Shown: positions 42,338 through 52,119, counted from the first letter of the stretch. The stretch: 64,000 nucleotides of DNA from Clostridium sp. KNHs205 (GCF_000702945.1 NZ_JNLE01000005.1:62001-126000), one strand, 5' to 3'. The notes: a model not told the origin generated them from the sequence alone. Numbers and translations are program-made.

Positions 42338-43168
42338 TTAGTGAATTACCAGGAAATATGCCAATACCAGAATACCTAATACAATACGGTAAATACCAAA
42401 GGCTTTAAAGTCATGCTTCTTGATATATCCCATAAGGAATTTGATTGCGATTATGGATACCACGAAAGCTGACAGCATTCCCAGGACAAGTACTAAAATC
42501 TCATTTCCGGAAAAGTCAAATCCAAACTTTATCATTTTTATTAAGCTTGCCCCAAACATAACGGGAATAGCCAGGAAAAATGTGAACTCAGCTGCTATTT
42601 CTCTGGATACACCAATTAAAATTGCACCAAGTATGGTAGCCCCTGATCTGGAGGTTCCGGGGATTAAAGCCAGAACCTGAAATAAACCTATGATAATAGC
42701 AGTCTGATAAGTTATCTGATGCAAGCTGGTAATTTTAAAATTACCCTTTTTGTTCCTGTTTTCAATAAAAATAAAAAGGATACCATAAACAATCAGAGTT
42801 ACTGCAACTGTTACATAATTGTAGAACATTCTGTCAATATCATCATCCCAAAGGGTGCCAATAACACCGGCAGGTATAATAGCAACCACTATCTTAAACC
42901 ACATATTCATAATATCCATTTTAATGATGGATTTATTTTTATCCTTTAGTTGAAAAGGGAAGATCTTATTCCAATATAGAACCAAAACTGCAAAAATAGC
43001 TCCAAGCTGGATTACCACCCTGAACATTTCCATAAATTCATAACTTACATTAAGCGGCATGACCTTCTCAACCAATATCATATGCCCAGTACTACTGATA
43101 GGAAGCCATTCTGTAATTCCTTCCACAATTCCATAAAATATAACTTTTAATATTTCTAAAAAATCCAT
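42338..43168 (-). CDS. uppP: Undecaprenyl-diphosphatase UppP (BacA)
   Basis: Membrane phosphatase (276 aa, about eight spans) that recycles undecaprenyl diphosphate for cell-wall synthesis and gives bacitracin tolerance. Both family signatures are present: EGITEWLPISSTGHMIL at residues 16-33 with the catalytic Glu pair, and PGTSRSGATILGAIL in the second half with the essential Ser/Arg. Start chosen at the ATG preceded by AAGGT, because the in-frame extension to 43204 is Lys/Gly-rich and not homologous. Single-gene unit with its own terminator. Confidence 0.96.
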   Translation of the reverse strand: MDFLEILKVIFYGIVEGITEWLPISSTGHMILVEKVMPLNVSYEFMEMFRVVIQLGAIFAVLVLYWNKIFPFQLKDKNKSIIKMDIMNMWFKIVVAIIPAGVIGTLWDDDIDRMFYNYVTVAVTLIVYGILFIFIENRNKKGNFKITSLHQITYQTAIIIGLFQVLALIPGTSRSGATILGAILIGVSREIAAEFTFFLAIPVMFGASLIKMIKFGFDFSGNEILVLVLGMLSAFVVSIIAIKFLMGYIKKHDFKAFGIYRIVLGILVLAYFLVIH

Positions 43169-43435
43169 TTCTTTACCTTGCCTTCCTCCTTTTTTTCGTG
43201 CCATTTTAAATGGTATACCCTATTAAAAGTATTCTGTCAGATAAATGAAATCCAGGATGCTCACATAATGAAACAGGCAGAAATATGACTCACTGCCGGT
43301 TCTGCGATTATCTAACAGAATTACGATAAGGTATATTATAACATAAATGGCAGTTTACTAACAGGAAAAAGTTCTTAATAAATTCTTATATTTCACGGTA
43401 CTGACATTTATTCATGAAATCTTCTATATAATTAT

Positions 43436-45877
43436 TTACCGAAGCCACTCCTCCAGCTTCATACTTTTGCCATCTGTTATAATAGTAATGGCTCCGCTAT
43501 CAGTAGTTTTTAGTATCTGGCTGCCACTCTCCTTTAGTCTTGTAACGGTTTCTGCATGGGGATGTCCATAAGAATTATCCATTCCACTAGAGATAATCGA
43601 GTATAATGGTGATACTACCTTGAGAAATTCACTGCTTGTAGAATACTTAGAGCCATGATGAGCAACTTTTAGAACCTCATAACCGTTTAAAGCAGTTACC
43701 GTTGAACCGGCTTCAGTAAAATGTTCAATAATCCGCTCCTCTCCTTCTCCCTCCAAATCACCGGTAAGCAGCAGATCAAATTCACCGTACTTCAGGCTTA
43801 ATACAACAGAATGACTGTTTTTATCTGCACCTGATTCAAAATCCTTATCCGGCCATAGGCATTTGATACTTACGCCTTTAAGGCTTAAGGTGCCTCCTGT
43901 ATTTAATACAGCTATCCTTACCCCTAAATTACCTGCTTTCTTAATAAGGTTAGCGTAGGTTTCATCCTTTAGATCTACTCCCGGTAATAATAGATTCTTT
44001 ATTCGTATACTCCCCTTATAATCCTCCTCTAAGAATTCTAAGACTCCTGAGTAATGGTCTGCGTCACCATGGGTGACAATGGCATAATCGATTACACTGA
44101 CTCCCTGATATTTTAAGAATGGTTCCAACCGGTATTTTGACAGCTTCTTTACGCTGGAACTTCCTCCGTCTATCATAATTGTTGTCTTACCCGGCAGCTG
44201 AATTACGATTCCATCTCCCTGTCCCACATCCAGAAAGGTCACCTGAAGATTGTTTGCCGGTTGTGGAATTAATAATAATAGCATAGGTATCATAAGGAGC
44301 AGACTTATTCTTCGTCCTTTTTGCTTGTTGCATCTGATAAAGAGTGTTAGCAGAAGGAGAAAGGAAGCTATGGTTATCACCCCCGGTCTTCCTGTCAGAA
44401 TGCTTTTCCCTGGCAAACTTGCACCTATACTGCACACAGCTTCATAAAATACCAGGATATAATTAACCCCTCCCATAAGAAATACACCGGCAGGAATACT
44501 GACACAACCTATTAGTACGGCAAGGAAAGCAAGAATTGTTAACAGGGAGGATACCGGGATAATTAAGAGATTGATTATGGGAGAATAAACAGGAATTTCA
44601 TAAAAGAACCATAAAAGCACCGGTAAAAGAATAAGCTGTGCACTTAAACTGGATAATAGCGTCTGAATTAATATGTTATTCCAAAGGTAAAACATAGTTT
44701 CTTCATAAATTCTCCTTAAGTTCTCACGAGAGGATAGCTTCAGATTCGGTGATAGCTTTTTCTGCTCCGCCTTTTTCTCTTTTAATAATGCCTTACAGAA
44801 AGCTGGATAAACGGTACCAATACCAATAACTGCTCCAAAAGATAGCAGGAAACCAGCACTGGTTATATCCAGTGGGCTTTGCAGAAGAATTATCAGGGCA
44901 CTGGCTGCCATTCCGGATAAAAGGTCATAGGTTCTGCCGGCAAGAACTGCTGCCATGTATACCGTCATCATAACAACCGCTCTATTGGTCGATACACTAA
45001 AGCCTGTTAATATTCCATAAGAATATAAGAAAAATAAAGATATTGCCGTGGCTGGAAAGAGCGGCATATGTATTTTTCGAAAGATTTTATAAAGAGTGAG
45101 GCCCAACAAGGATATATGCAGGCCTGAAATTGCCAGTATGTGGGAGATGCCATTTTCACGGTATAATTCTTTTATGTCCTCCTCCAGATAGCTGGTATCA
45201 CCTAACATCATAGCTGTAAGTACACCTGCATTTTTCTCTGGTAATAATTTATAATAAGTATCTGTCAGCTGTTTTCTGATAGTGTAAAGAGTTTGATAAT
45301 AAGAATTGGTTTTTACGCCGGATATGACTGCAGAGTCTGCATAGAATTTATAATCATAATTTTTAGATTGATAATAAAGATATTCATTGAATTGACCGGG
45401 ATTAGAGGCTTTGGTAAATTTTATCAGCGTACCGGCGATATAGACTTTGTTTCCGATTATATATTTCTTTCCTTCATCTGTATATACCAGTAGTTTAAGA
45501 TTTGTATAATTGTTATTACCTAAGGAAAGTTGGGATTTCTTTAGGGTTATTCTTGTATAGTTATCATTTTCCTCTACAAGGCTTATAACCCCTTCTGCTA
45601 TAGCATTGGTTTTAAGGGTAAATTCCTTATCCGCCGGAGGTGCTTTTATTTGTTGGTCCATGCGCAGATATCCTGTGGCGAACAAAACCGGCAGCAACAG
45701 AAGAAAATAATAATTATAGAAACGCTGTTTTGGTGCTTTCTTATGGAACAACCACCACAGTACTGTTATCATTAAAACTATGCTTCCTCCATACACTAAG
45801 GGCAGGGATAATTGAAACATTCCAATCCCTGCCAGGTATGATGCTAAAAGCCAGACTAACGGCCTCTTCGTATTCAT
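43436..45877 (-). CDS. comEC: ComEC/Rec2 DNA-uptake channel protein
   Basis: Large membrane protein (813 aa) proposed to carry single-stranded DNA across the membrane during transformation. N-terminal OB-like extracytosolic region (about 70-190), the competence domain with HILAISGLHISLLGL near residue 230 and many spans, and a C-terminal metallo-beta-lactamase-like domain (from about 545) with DVGQGDGIVIQL, THGDADHYSG and KVAHHGSKYS, the putative nuclease. Full length and intact. It ends the run comEA, response regulator, kinase, GerMN lipoprotein, comEC. The ribosome binding site is weak. Many clostridia carry comEC without proven competence. Confidence 0.94.
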   Translation of the reverse strand: MNTKRPLVWLLASYLAGIGMFQLSLPLVYGGSIVLMITVLWWLFHKKAPKQRFYNYYFLLLLPVLFATGYLRMDQQIKAPPADKEFTLKTNAIAEGVISLVEENDNYTRITLKKSQLSLGNNNYTNLKLLVYTDEGKKYIIGNKVYIAGTLIKFTKASNPGQFNEYLYYQSKNYDYKFYADSAVISGVKTNSYYQTLYTIRKQLTDTYYKLLPEKNAGVLTAMMLGDTSYLEEDIKELYRENGISHILAISGLHISLLGLTLYKIFRKIHMPLFPATAISLFFLYSYGILTGFSVSTNRAVVMMTVYMAAVLAGRTYDLLSGMAASALIILLQSPLDITSAGFLLSFGAVIGIGTVYPAFCKALLKEKKAEQKKLSPNLKLSSRENLRRIYEETMFYLWNNILIQTLLSSLSAQLILLPVLLWFFYEIPVYSPIINLLIIPVSSLLTILAFLAVLIGCVSIPAGVFLMGGVNYILVFYEAVCSIGASLPGKSILTGRPGVITIASFLLLLTLFIRCNKQKGRRISLLLMIPMLLLLIPQPANNLQVTFLDVGQGDGIVIQLPGKTTIMIDGGSSSVKKLSKYRLEPFLKYQGVSVIDYAIVTHGDADHYSGVLEFLEEDYKGSIRIKNLLLPGVDLKDETYANLIKKAGNLGVRIAVLNTGGTLSLKGVSIKCLWPDKDFESGADKNSHSVVLSLKYGEFDLLLTGDLEGEGEERIIEHFTEAGSTVTALNGYEVLKVAHHGSKYSTSSEFLKVVSPLYSIISSGMDNSYGHPHAETVTRLKESGSQILKTTDSGAITIITDGKSMKLEEWLR

Positions 45878-45970
45878 TATTTATACCCATTGCATATCAC
45901 AGGCCTGCCTGCGATACTGCCACAAATAATAAGAAGTGAAAGAATCCTGGCGTGACATCCTTTCAATTTA

Positions 45971-47059
45971 TTATTTTCTTTCACTCCTATCCTCTTCCAA
46001 TAAATCCAGATTCCTCTCAAAGCCTCCGTCAAAGGCAATATCGTCCTGAAAGATCTTTTTGGGAGATCCGTTTATTGTAAATTGTACTTTGTTTATAGTT
46101 GATAATTCGTCCAGGGAATTAACTACAGAATATAATACTACCTCTGGGTTCACTCCCGGAACCTTATCCAGAAATTTTTCATTGAAATCCACATAACATA
46201 TTCCATCTTTGGTAGTTACCTTAAGCAACTCTGTTCCAGCAGGAAGACTTTTTTTCATGGTAGGATCAACGGGCTCGTTTGGTATTTCCGGTCCATTAAG
46301 CAGCTGGTCAATAATGGCTTTTTCGATTGGCGGTATGTTCTCTGTATATATAATAGTACGGTTGGAAGCTACTAAGCCGTCTCCCGCTGCATTGGCATAA
46401 TATATGGTTACATTAATGTTTTCCGCACCGCTGCCATCAATAAAATCATCTGCTTTCATAAAATTAATGGGTTTTCCATTTGTTCCATATAGCGGTGACC
46501 CGTCAACATAAAAAGCAATATCTTCTACTCCCTTTATCTGACACAGAGTTTTGATTATACACGCTCTGGTTAGAACTTCTGTAATACCCGTCAAATTATT
46601 ATAAGCAGCATTAAAATAAAGGCTGAGTCCTCCACTGTCACTAAAGGTCGCTTTTATCCTCAGTCCTTCCGGTATTGCCCTCTTTAGGGTTATATCGTCA
46701 GACTCCGTTGACAATACCTCTAAAAACTCTTTTACAAGATTATCCTTGGTATTTTCAGTAGGTGTATATTTAACAGGAACTATTTTGGTCTCTGATTTAT
46801 CAATGTAGTATACAAAAGGCCCCTCTTCCTCCGCAGTCTTATTCTTGTCCTCCTGTCCTTCACTGCATCCGGCCAGCAGTAATACAACCAGAAACAGAAA
46901 GAACAAAGGATGTTTTCTCCACGTTCTGCTGAAAGGGTTTGACCTGGTTCTGCCTCTTCCGGCCTTGACATTCCACTTTGCGGGATAAGTTACGTGATAC
47001 CGTAAGGCTTGATTTTCAGCTATTCTATTTTCAAGTGATCTTTCTTTGAATATATTCAT
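45971..47059 (-). CDS. GerMN-domain lipoprotein
   Basis: Secreted lipoprotein of about 362 residues with two GerMN domains in tandem (about 95-215, starting FVYYIDKSETKIVPVKY, and about 225-345, starting INVTIYYANAAGDGLVASN). GerMN is known from the spore germination and peptidoglycan-related protein GerM. A lipobox LLAGC (Cys65) follows a hydrophobic run, but 50 mostly basic and polar residues precede it, unusually long for a lipoprotein signal; a different start is possible, though the chosen ATG has AGGT upstream and no closer Met exists. It follows the histidine kinase at 79 bases and may be its accessory protein. Confidence 0.82.
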   Translation of the reverse strand: MNIFKERSLENRIAENQALRYHVTYPAKWNVKAGRGRTRSNPFSRTWRKHPLFFLFLVVLLLAGCSEGQEDKNKTAEEEGPFVYYIDKSETKIVPVKYTPTENTKDNLVKEFLEVLSTESDDITLKRAIPEGLRIKATFSDSGGLSLYFNAAYNNLTGITEVLTRACIIKTLCQIKGVEDIAFYVDGSPLYGTNGKPINFMKADDFIDGSGAENINVTIYYANAAGDGLVASNRTIIYTENIPPIEKAIIDQLLNGPEIPNEPVDPTMKKSLPAGTELLKVTTKDGICYVDFNEKFLDKVPGVNPEVVLYSVVNSLDELSTINKVQFTINGSPKKIFQDDIAFDGGFERNLDLLEEDRSERK

Positions 47060-47138
47060 CTTTTTACCTGCTCTGCAAATGCTCTGACACTGCCTTCTAA
47101 TGTTAATATGATGATGATTCCTGGAAGGCTGGTCTTTC

Positions 47139-48617
47139 TTATGCAATATAGTTTATTGGAATACGTACAGTAAAGGTGGTGCCTTCATTTTCTTTGCTAT
47201 AGACCTTAATGGCCCCCTTATGCATATGGACAGCATTCTTTGTAATCGCAAGTCCTAAACCTGTACCACCGGTACCTCTTGACCTTGCCTTATCTACACG
47301 ATAGAAACGGTCAAAAATGGAGTCCTGGGCTTCCTCTGGAATTCCAATTCCTGAGTCTGATACCTTTACGTAGAAATATTTATGGTCAGCATTTAAGGAT
47401 ACTCTTACCCAGCCATCTTCCACATTGTACTTCACCGCATTCTCAATGAGATTAGAGAAAGCCAGGGATAATTTTACTTCATCCACTTCGGCAATTACCG
47501 GACGGTAACTCTCATAAATCAACTCAATATTACTATTCTTTGCTATTGGACGAAGCCGCTTTAACACCACTTCCAGTAAATCATTGATTTTAATAGCATT
47601 GATATTCATATCACTGGCAGCTTTATCAAGTTTGACAAGGGCCAGCAAATCATTGATAATCTTATTCTCTCGTTCTATCTCTTCCGCAATATCCACCAGA
47701 AATTCTTTATATAGTTCAGGAGAAGCACCTTCCTGCATTAGAAGGGAATCGGCCAGAACCTTTACAGAAGTCAGCGGAGTCTTCAATTCGTGGGATACAT
47801 TAGACACAAATTCCTGTCTGGAATTTTCAAGATTCTTAATTCTCTGAAGCATCTGATTCAAGGACTGGGAGATCTGCTGTACCTCATAAAACCCGTCCAC
47901 CTTGACTTCATCATCCATATACCCTTCTGTCAGGTGCCCGATTGCTTTCTTTAGATTCAGGAAAGGTTTCGTAAAGACACCGGAATAAAAAAATGCATAT
48001 ACCAGAATTAATGTGATAGTCGTAACAAAAAGAACTGTTGTTTTTCTATACAATACCGTATGAATACTCTGGACATTTTTTGTAGAAAAGTTCATCAGAA
48101 CAACACCTACGCTCTCCTTAGAGGTTGTATTCTCTTTGGCAGAGGAATAGGTGATAGGCACTATCATTTCTATATAATAATCCCCGTTACTGCGGTAGAT
48201 GCTATTGCTGCTTTTTAAGCACTTTATTACATCTTCTGAAATAATTATATTGCCATCTTCTATTCCGTAGGTGTCCTTTAATATATTCAGTTTACTGTCA
48301 ATTACCATGATACGGCCTTCATAGAGGCTTGCAATACGCAATATCTCTGTATTCACTTCTGCCAGCGTAGAATCCGTTAAATAACCGGAAGACGTCAAAA
48401 GATTCGCTAAAGAACTGCCCTGACTCTGCATTTCCGATTTCTTTTGCTCCAAAGCTGTCTTGTCATAGGTATTTAAGATCTCCCAGGAGAAGAACAATAA
48501 AGGGATAACTCCTATAATAAAAAGTGCAAGGAGTGCATGCACTCTCATGCTTTTAATAAACCAGAATTTTTCTTTAATTTTGGAAAAAATAGCCAACACC
48601 CCATTTTGTATGTACAT
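47139..48617 (-). CDS. Sensor histidine kinase (HAMP-HisKA-HATPase)
   Basis: Membrane kinase of up to 492 residues: TM1 near 25-46, an extracellular loop of about 135 residues, TM2 near 187-209, HAMP, then the phosphorylated His in FVSNVSHELKTPLTSVK near residue 276 and an ATPase domain with NLIENAVKYN, DSGIGIPEEA, FYRVDKARSRGTGGTGLGLAI. The architecture is WalK/PhoR-like. The start is unresolved: the ATG at 48617 overlaps the regulator gene by 44 bases without a clear ribosome binding site, and the ATG at 48548 (MRVHALLA) also lacks one. Partner of the response regulator directly upstream. Confidence 0.9.
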   Translation of the reverse strand: MYIQNGVLAIFSKIKEKFWFIKSMRVHALLALFIIGVIPLLFFSWEILNTYDKTALEQKKSEMQSQGSSLANLLTSSGYLTDSTLAEVNTEILRIASLYEGRIMVIDSKLNILKDTYGIEDGNIIISEDVIKCLKSSNSIYRSNGDYYIEMIVPITYSSAKENTTSKESVGVVLMNFSTKNVQSIHTVLYRKTTVLFVTTITLILVYAFFYSGVFTKPFLNLKKAIGHLTEGYMDDEVKVDGFYEVQQISQSLNQMLQRIKNLENSRQEFVSNVSHELKTPLTSVKVLADSLLMQEGASPELYKEFLVDIAEEIERENKIINDLLALVKLDKAASDMNINAIKINDLLEVVLKRLRPIAKNSNIELIYESYRPVIAEVDEVKLSLAFSNLIENAVKYNVEDGWVRVSLNADHKYFYVKVSDSGIGIPEEAQDSIFDRFYRVDKARSRGTGGTGLGLAITKNAVHMHKGAIKVYSKENEGTTFTVRIPINYIA

Positions 48618-49260
48618 ATTTAGGTTCGCTTGGATTATCCTCTATCTTCTCACGAAGTCTTCTAATATGCACATCCACTGTTCTGACATCTCCGGGATAA
48701 TCATATCCCCATACGGTATTCAGTAAGTTTTCCCTGCTGTAGACTTTGTTGGGATTGAAGATTAATAGCTCCAGCAAATCAAACTCTTTAGCAGTTAAAT
48801 TTACTTCTTTGTTATTTACATATACCCTTCTGCTCTCGCAGTCTATCTTTAAATCGCCGAATACTACCACCTTCGCCTGAACTTCCGCGTTCTGCTTGGT
48901 GCTGCGGCGCATAATGGCTTTTATTCTGGCCTTGACTTCAAGTATATTAAAGGGTTTCGTAATATAATCATCTGCTCCGTATTCCAGACCAAGAATTTTA
49001 TCCATATCATCACCTTTGGCTGTAAGCATGATAATCGGCATGCTTGAGAACTCTCTGATCTGCTGACATACTTCAAACCCGGTCATAACAGGCAGCATGA
49101 CATCCAAAAGTACCACATCATACTCCTTCTTCTTCGCTGCTTCCAGAGCTTCCTCCCCATCATAAGCACAGTCAACTTCCATGCCGTCCTGCTCAAGGCT
49201 GAAGCGGATTCCCTTTACAATTAATTTCTCATCATCAACAACAAGTACTTTTTTTCCCAC
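48574..49260 (-). CDS. OmpR-family response regulator
   Basis: Two-domain transcription factor (228 aa). The receiver domain has the acidic pair VVDDE, phosphoacceptor Asp53 (VVLLDVMLP), Thr in MLTAKGDD and Lys in YITKPF; the C-terminal winged helix contains RRVYVNNKEVNLTAKEFDLL and VDVHIRRLREKIE, as in WalR/PhoP-type regulators. I chose the GTG at 49260 because AGGTG lies six bases upstream; the GTG three codons earlier overlaps that site. It is cotranscribed with the kinase. The similarity to WalR is by eye; the usual walRK accessory genes (yycHI) are not here, a GerMN lipoprotein is instead. Confidence 0.92.
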   Translation of the reverse strand: MGKKVLVVDDEKLIVKGIRFSLEQDGMEVDCAYDGEEALEAAKKKEYDVVLLDVMLPVMTGFEVCQQIREFSSMPIIMLTAKGDDMDKILGLEYGADDYITKPFNILEVKARIKAIMRRSTKQNAEVQAKVVVFGDLKIDCESRRVYVNNKEVNLTAKEFDLLELLIFNPNKVYSRENLLNTVWGYDYPGDVRTVDVHIRRLREKIEDNPSEPKYVHTKWGVGYFFQN

Positions 49261-49302
49261 GCTTATCACCTATTCCAATCACATTTTCCAAAAGGCTTAT
49301 GC

Positions 49303-50016
49303 CTATTTTGCTTCTATCATATCCTTGATTTTATTATAAACTGCATCTTTTATTCCTTCGATTTGCTTCAATTCTTCAATACTTTGAAACTCACCGTGGT
49401 TTGTCCTATAGTCTATGATACTGCCGGCCTTGACCTCGCCTATTCCGGGCAGGGTGCACAGCTCACTTTTTGTTGCAGTATTAATATTTACTTTGCCTGT
49501 CTTATTGGTATCTTCTCCTGCATTATCTGGGCTGGCAGTACTATTTCTGCCTGTAAGGGTAACCTTCTCGCTACCTTTTTGAACTTCTTCCCTGGTAGGA
49601 ATGTATATCTGCTGTCCATCTTCAACATTTGCTGCCTGATTGACATAATTCTCATCCGCCTCTTTCGTAAAACCTCCGGCTGACTGAACCAGCTCATATA
49701 CTCTGGTAGCTTTTGTTGCTTCATAAACTCCAGGATTCCTTACAGCACCGCATAAATGCACGTAATAAATCTGTGTTTCCTGCTGTGGAGCACTCTCCTG
49801 TTCCTGTATTTCTTCTGCAGCTTCCCCGGTTTCTTTCTGAGTTTCTGCCTGTAAGTCTGTTTGGGATTCTGGTGAACTGCCCTCTGCTAAATTAATCGGA
49901 GTGCCTAGAGTACTGCTCTGCTGATTGCTTCCTGCTCTCTGACAACTGTAGATAACTCCGGTCAGAATAAGAAAAACAGCGATAAGACCTGCTTTTATAT
50001 ACTTTTTGTATTTCAT
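49303..50016 (-). CDS. comEA: ComEA-like DNA receptor (SLBB + helix-hairpin-helix)
   Basis: Membrane-anchored DNA-binding protein of 237 residues: anchor at about 7-25, a Gln/Glu-rich linker, an SLBB domain (about 83-140, YYVHLCGAVRNPGVYE and QQIYIPT) and a C-terminal double helix-hairpin-helix (about 172-236, GKVNINTATKSELCTLPGIG, YRTNHGEFQSIEEL). In transformable Firmicutes ComEA binds incoming DNA on the outer face. It lies 42 bases upstream of the response regulator, so it may be part of the same transcript, which ends in comEC. AAAGGTG supplies the ribosome binding site. Confidence 0.93.
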   Translation of the reverse strand: MKYKKYIKAGLIAVFLILTGVIYSCQRAGSNQQSSTLGTPINLAEGSSPESQTDLQAETQKETGEAAEEIQEQESAPQQETQIYYVHLCGAVRNPGVYEATKATRVYELVQSAGGFTKEADENYVNQAANVEDGQQIYIPTREEVQKGSEKVTLTGRNSTASPDNAGEDTNKTGKVNINTATKSELCTLPGIGEVKAGSIIDYRTNHGEFQSIEELKQIEGIKDAVYNKIKDMIEAK

Positions 50017-50151
50017 GTTTACACCTTTCCTTTCAGGAAAGGCCTACAAACTGTATCCTCAATACATCTGCATGTTATCATTCTACCTAATTACCAATTG
50101 GATTACAATAGGTATTTTGAAAAGAATAAAAGTTTAAGAAAATCGTAAAAA

Positions 50152-50592
50152 TTACTCCCATTTAAAGGTTAAAATACCACCAATTACAAGGATTACACCA
50201 ATCAGCTTCCTCCACTGAAAGTCCACCTTATCAGCTCCGAATATTCCAAGAAGTTCAATAAGATATGCTACAATGAGCTGGGAGGTGACAATTACCATAA
50301 TTGCTTTTGCCGGTCCAAGAGTACCGACACTCTTTATAACGGTAAAAGTGATAAAAGCTCCGATGGCACCTCCCAGAAGCATATATTTGCTGTCAATTTT
50401 AAACAGTCCTGAAAAGCTCCCCTCTCGTCCTGTTACATACCAGGCAATCATGCAGACTATAAATGCAGTAAACTGAACAAAGCTTGAAGCCACCCATACG
50501 CTTGTCTGTTTGGTTACACCGGTATTAAATACTCCTTGAATACTCATAAGAGCACCTGAAATAATCGCCATTAAGAATCCGAATAATCCCAT
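50152..50592 (-). CDS. DMT-family membrane protein (DUF606/YdcZ type)
   Basis: Small membrane protein (146 aa) with five hydrophobic helices, like one half of an EamA drug/metabolite transporter. GALMSIQGVFNTGVTKQTSVWVASSFVQF and the C-terminal KLIGVILVIGGIL are typical of DUF606 proteins, which often act as pairs; no partner gene is next to it here. No substrate is established that I know of. GGAAAGGAAG lies upstream. It is followed by comEA on the same strand after 135 bases. Confidence 0.85.
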   Translation of the reverse strand: MGLFGFLMAIISGALMSIQGVFNTGVTKQTSVWVASSFVQFTAFIVCMIAWYVTGREGSFSGLFKIDSKYMLLGGAIGAFITFTVIKSVGTLGPAKAIMVIVTSQLIVAYLIELLGIFGADKVDFQWRKLIGVILVIGGILTFKWE

Positions 50593-50665
50593 ATCGCTAA
50601 TTCTTCCTTTCCTTTATCCATACTGCTTCTATCAGAAAAACAGTAAATTTTAAGAAGTGTTTAAA

Positions 50666-50883
50666 AAAAGGACTGCTGCAAAATGAATGTAAGGCGGAAA
50701 TAAGCCTCTTGGCTTTCCTTTATTGCACTAACTGAAAGACATGTTACCAATTTTGTGTGCTAAAAACGAATTGTTTTTATTAGTTATAGCACACGAAATT
50801 GGTAATGTGTCTTTCAGCCGGTGTGTGAAGAAAAGCCAAAAGGCTTCTTACCGCAACATTGTTAAGAATGCAACAGCCCTTTT
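50666..50883. repeat. Palindromic repeat, family 2 (long copy)
   Basis: A 218-bp nested inverted repeat that nearly fills the gap between the DMT gene and argD. Outer arms 50666-50680 and 50869-50883; then AATGTAAGGCGG with CCGCAACATT, AGCCTCTTGGCTTT with AAAGCCAAAAGGCTT, and a central 31-bp stem (50732-50762 with 50787-50817, three mismatches) around a 24-base AT-rich loop. The ends match the short copy at 10641-10719, so the long central stem looks like an insertion into, or expansion of, a common hairpin. Confidence 0.85.
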
Positions 50884-50923
50884 GCTATTAATTAGTCTTT
50901 ACCGATATGGGATTATTTACACA

Positions 50924-52102
50924 TTATTCAATGATTTTTTTCAGGATATCGATCATCTCATCAATCTGTTCTGTTGTTATAATTAAAGGTGGAACAAATC
51001 TCAATACATTATTGCCTGCTGAAAAGAGTATCAGATGTTCCTCCATTGCTTTGGCAATAATCTCTTTGACAGGATAATGAAACTCAAGTCCCTGTAAGAG
51101 TCCTTTACCTCTTCTCTCCTTGATTCCTTCATAGGACTTAACAAGTTCCTCAAGTTTCTCTTCCAGATACACGGATACTTCCTTCACATGATGAAGCAGA
51201 TCAAGTTTCTCGTACTGGTCGAATACCGCATTAACAGCTGCTGCAGTAAAAGGATTACCGCCATAAGTAGTACCATGATCTCCCGGTTCAAATGCAGAAG
51301 CAGCCTTTTCATTTGCTGCAAAAGCTCCCACGGGGACACCGCAGCCAAGAGCCTTCGCGCTGGTTAAAATATCAGGCTTTACGCCATACCCCTGCCAGGC
51401 AAACATTTCTCCGGTTCTACCCATACCACATTGAATTTCATCAAAGATCAGCAGAATATCCTTTTCATCACAGAGCTTTCTGATAAACTGCAGATACTCT
51501 GAACCGGCGGGATTTACACCACCTTCTCCCTGAATGGGCTCCAGCAGGATTGCACAGGTTTTATCGTTAATTTTACTCTTTATATCCTCTATGGAATTCA
51601 GGTCAGCAAATACTACTCCGCCAATGAGAGGTTCAAAAGCTTCTCTGTACTTAGGCTGACCTGTTACAGATAATGCCCCCATGCTCCTGCCGTGAAAAGA
51701 ATTGTTCAGGGCTATAATCTGACTATCGCCTGTACCGTGCTTCTTATAATAATATTTTCTGGCCAGCTTTATAGCCCCTTCAATGGCTTCTGTACCGCTG
51801 TTGGTAAAGAACACTCTGTCCATTCCCGAGGCTTTGGCTAACTTATCTGCTGCTGTAATTGACGGTACATTGTAGAAATAATTCGAGGTATGCAGCAGCT
51901 TATCAATCTGGTTCTTCAATACAGTATTGTATTCTTCATTTCCGTAGCCAAGAGCAAATACTGCAATTCCGGCACCAAAATCCAGATATCTCTTTCCGTT
52001 AATATCATACAGATAAACACCTTCTCCTTTATCCAGAATAATCTTATATCTGGAATAAGTGTGCATTAACAGTTCTTCGGCTTCCTTAATGTAATCCTCC
52101 AT
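50924..52102 (-). CDS. argD: Acetylornithine aminotransferase
   Basis: PLP-dependent class III aminotransferase (392 aa) converting N-acetylglutamate semialdehyde to N-acetylornithine in the cytosol. Motifs: YLYDINGKRYLDFGAGIAV, FTNSGTEAIEGAIKLAR, FHGRSMGALSVTG, the Asp of FDEIQCGMGRTG, and the PLP-binding Lys in LTSAKALGCGVPVGAF near residue 250; GTTYGGNPFTAAA follows. Start chosen at the second ATG because GGAGG lies five bases upstream; the ATG at 52114 is almost on top of its own site. Third gene of argJ-argB-argD, separated from argB by a tandem repeat array. Confidence 0.95.
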   Translation of the reverse strand: MEDYIKEAEELLMHTYSRYKIILDKGEGVYLYDINGKRYLDFGAGIAVFALGYGNEEYNTVLKNQIDKLLHTSNYFYNVPSITAADKLAKASGMDRVFFTNSGTEAIEGAIKLARKYYYKKHGTGDSQIIALNNSFHGRSMGALSVTGQPKYREAFEPLIGGVVFADLNSIEDIKSKINDKTCAILLEPIQGEGGVNPAGSEYLQFIRKLCDEKDILLIFDEIQCGMGRTGEMFAWQGYGVKPDILTSAKALGCGVPVGAFAANEKAASAFEPGDHGTTYGGNPFTAAAVNAVFDQYEKLDLLHHVKEVSVYLEEKLEELVKSYEGIKERRGKGLLQGLEFHYPVKEIIAKAMEEHLILFSAGNNVLRFVPPLIITTEQIDEMIDILKKIIE

Positions 52103-52119
52103 CTTATCCTCCATCCCTG

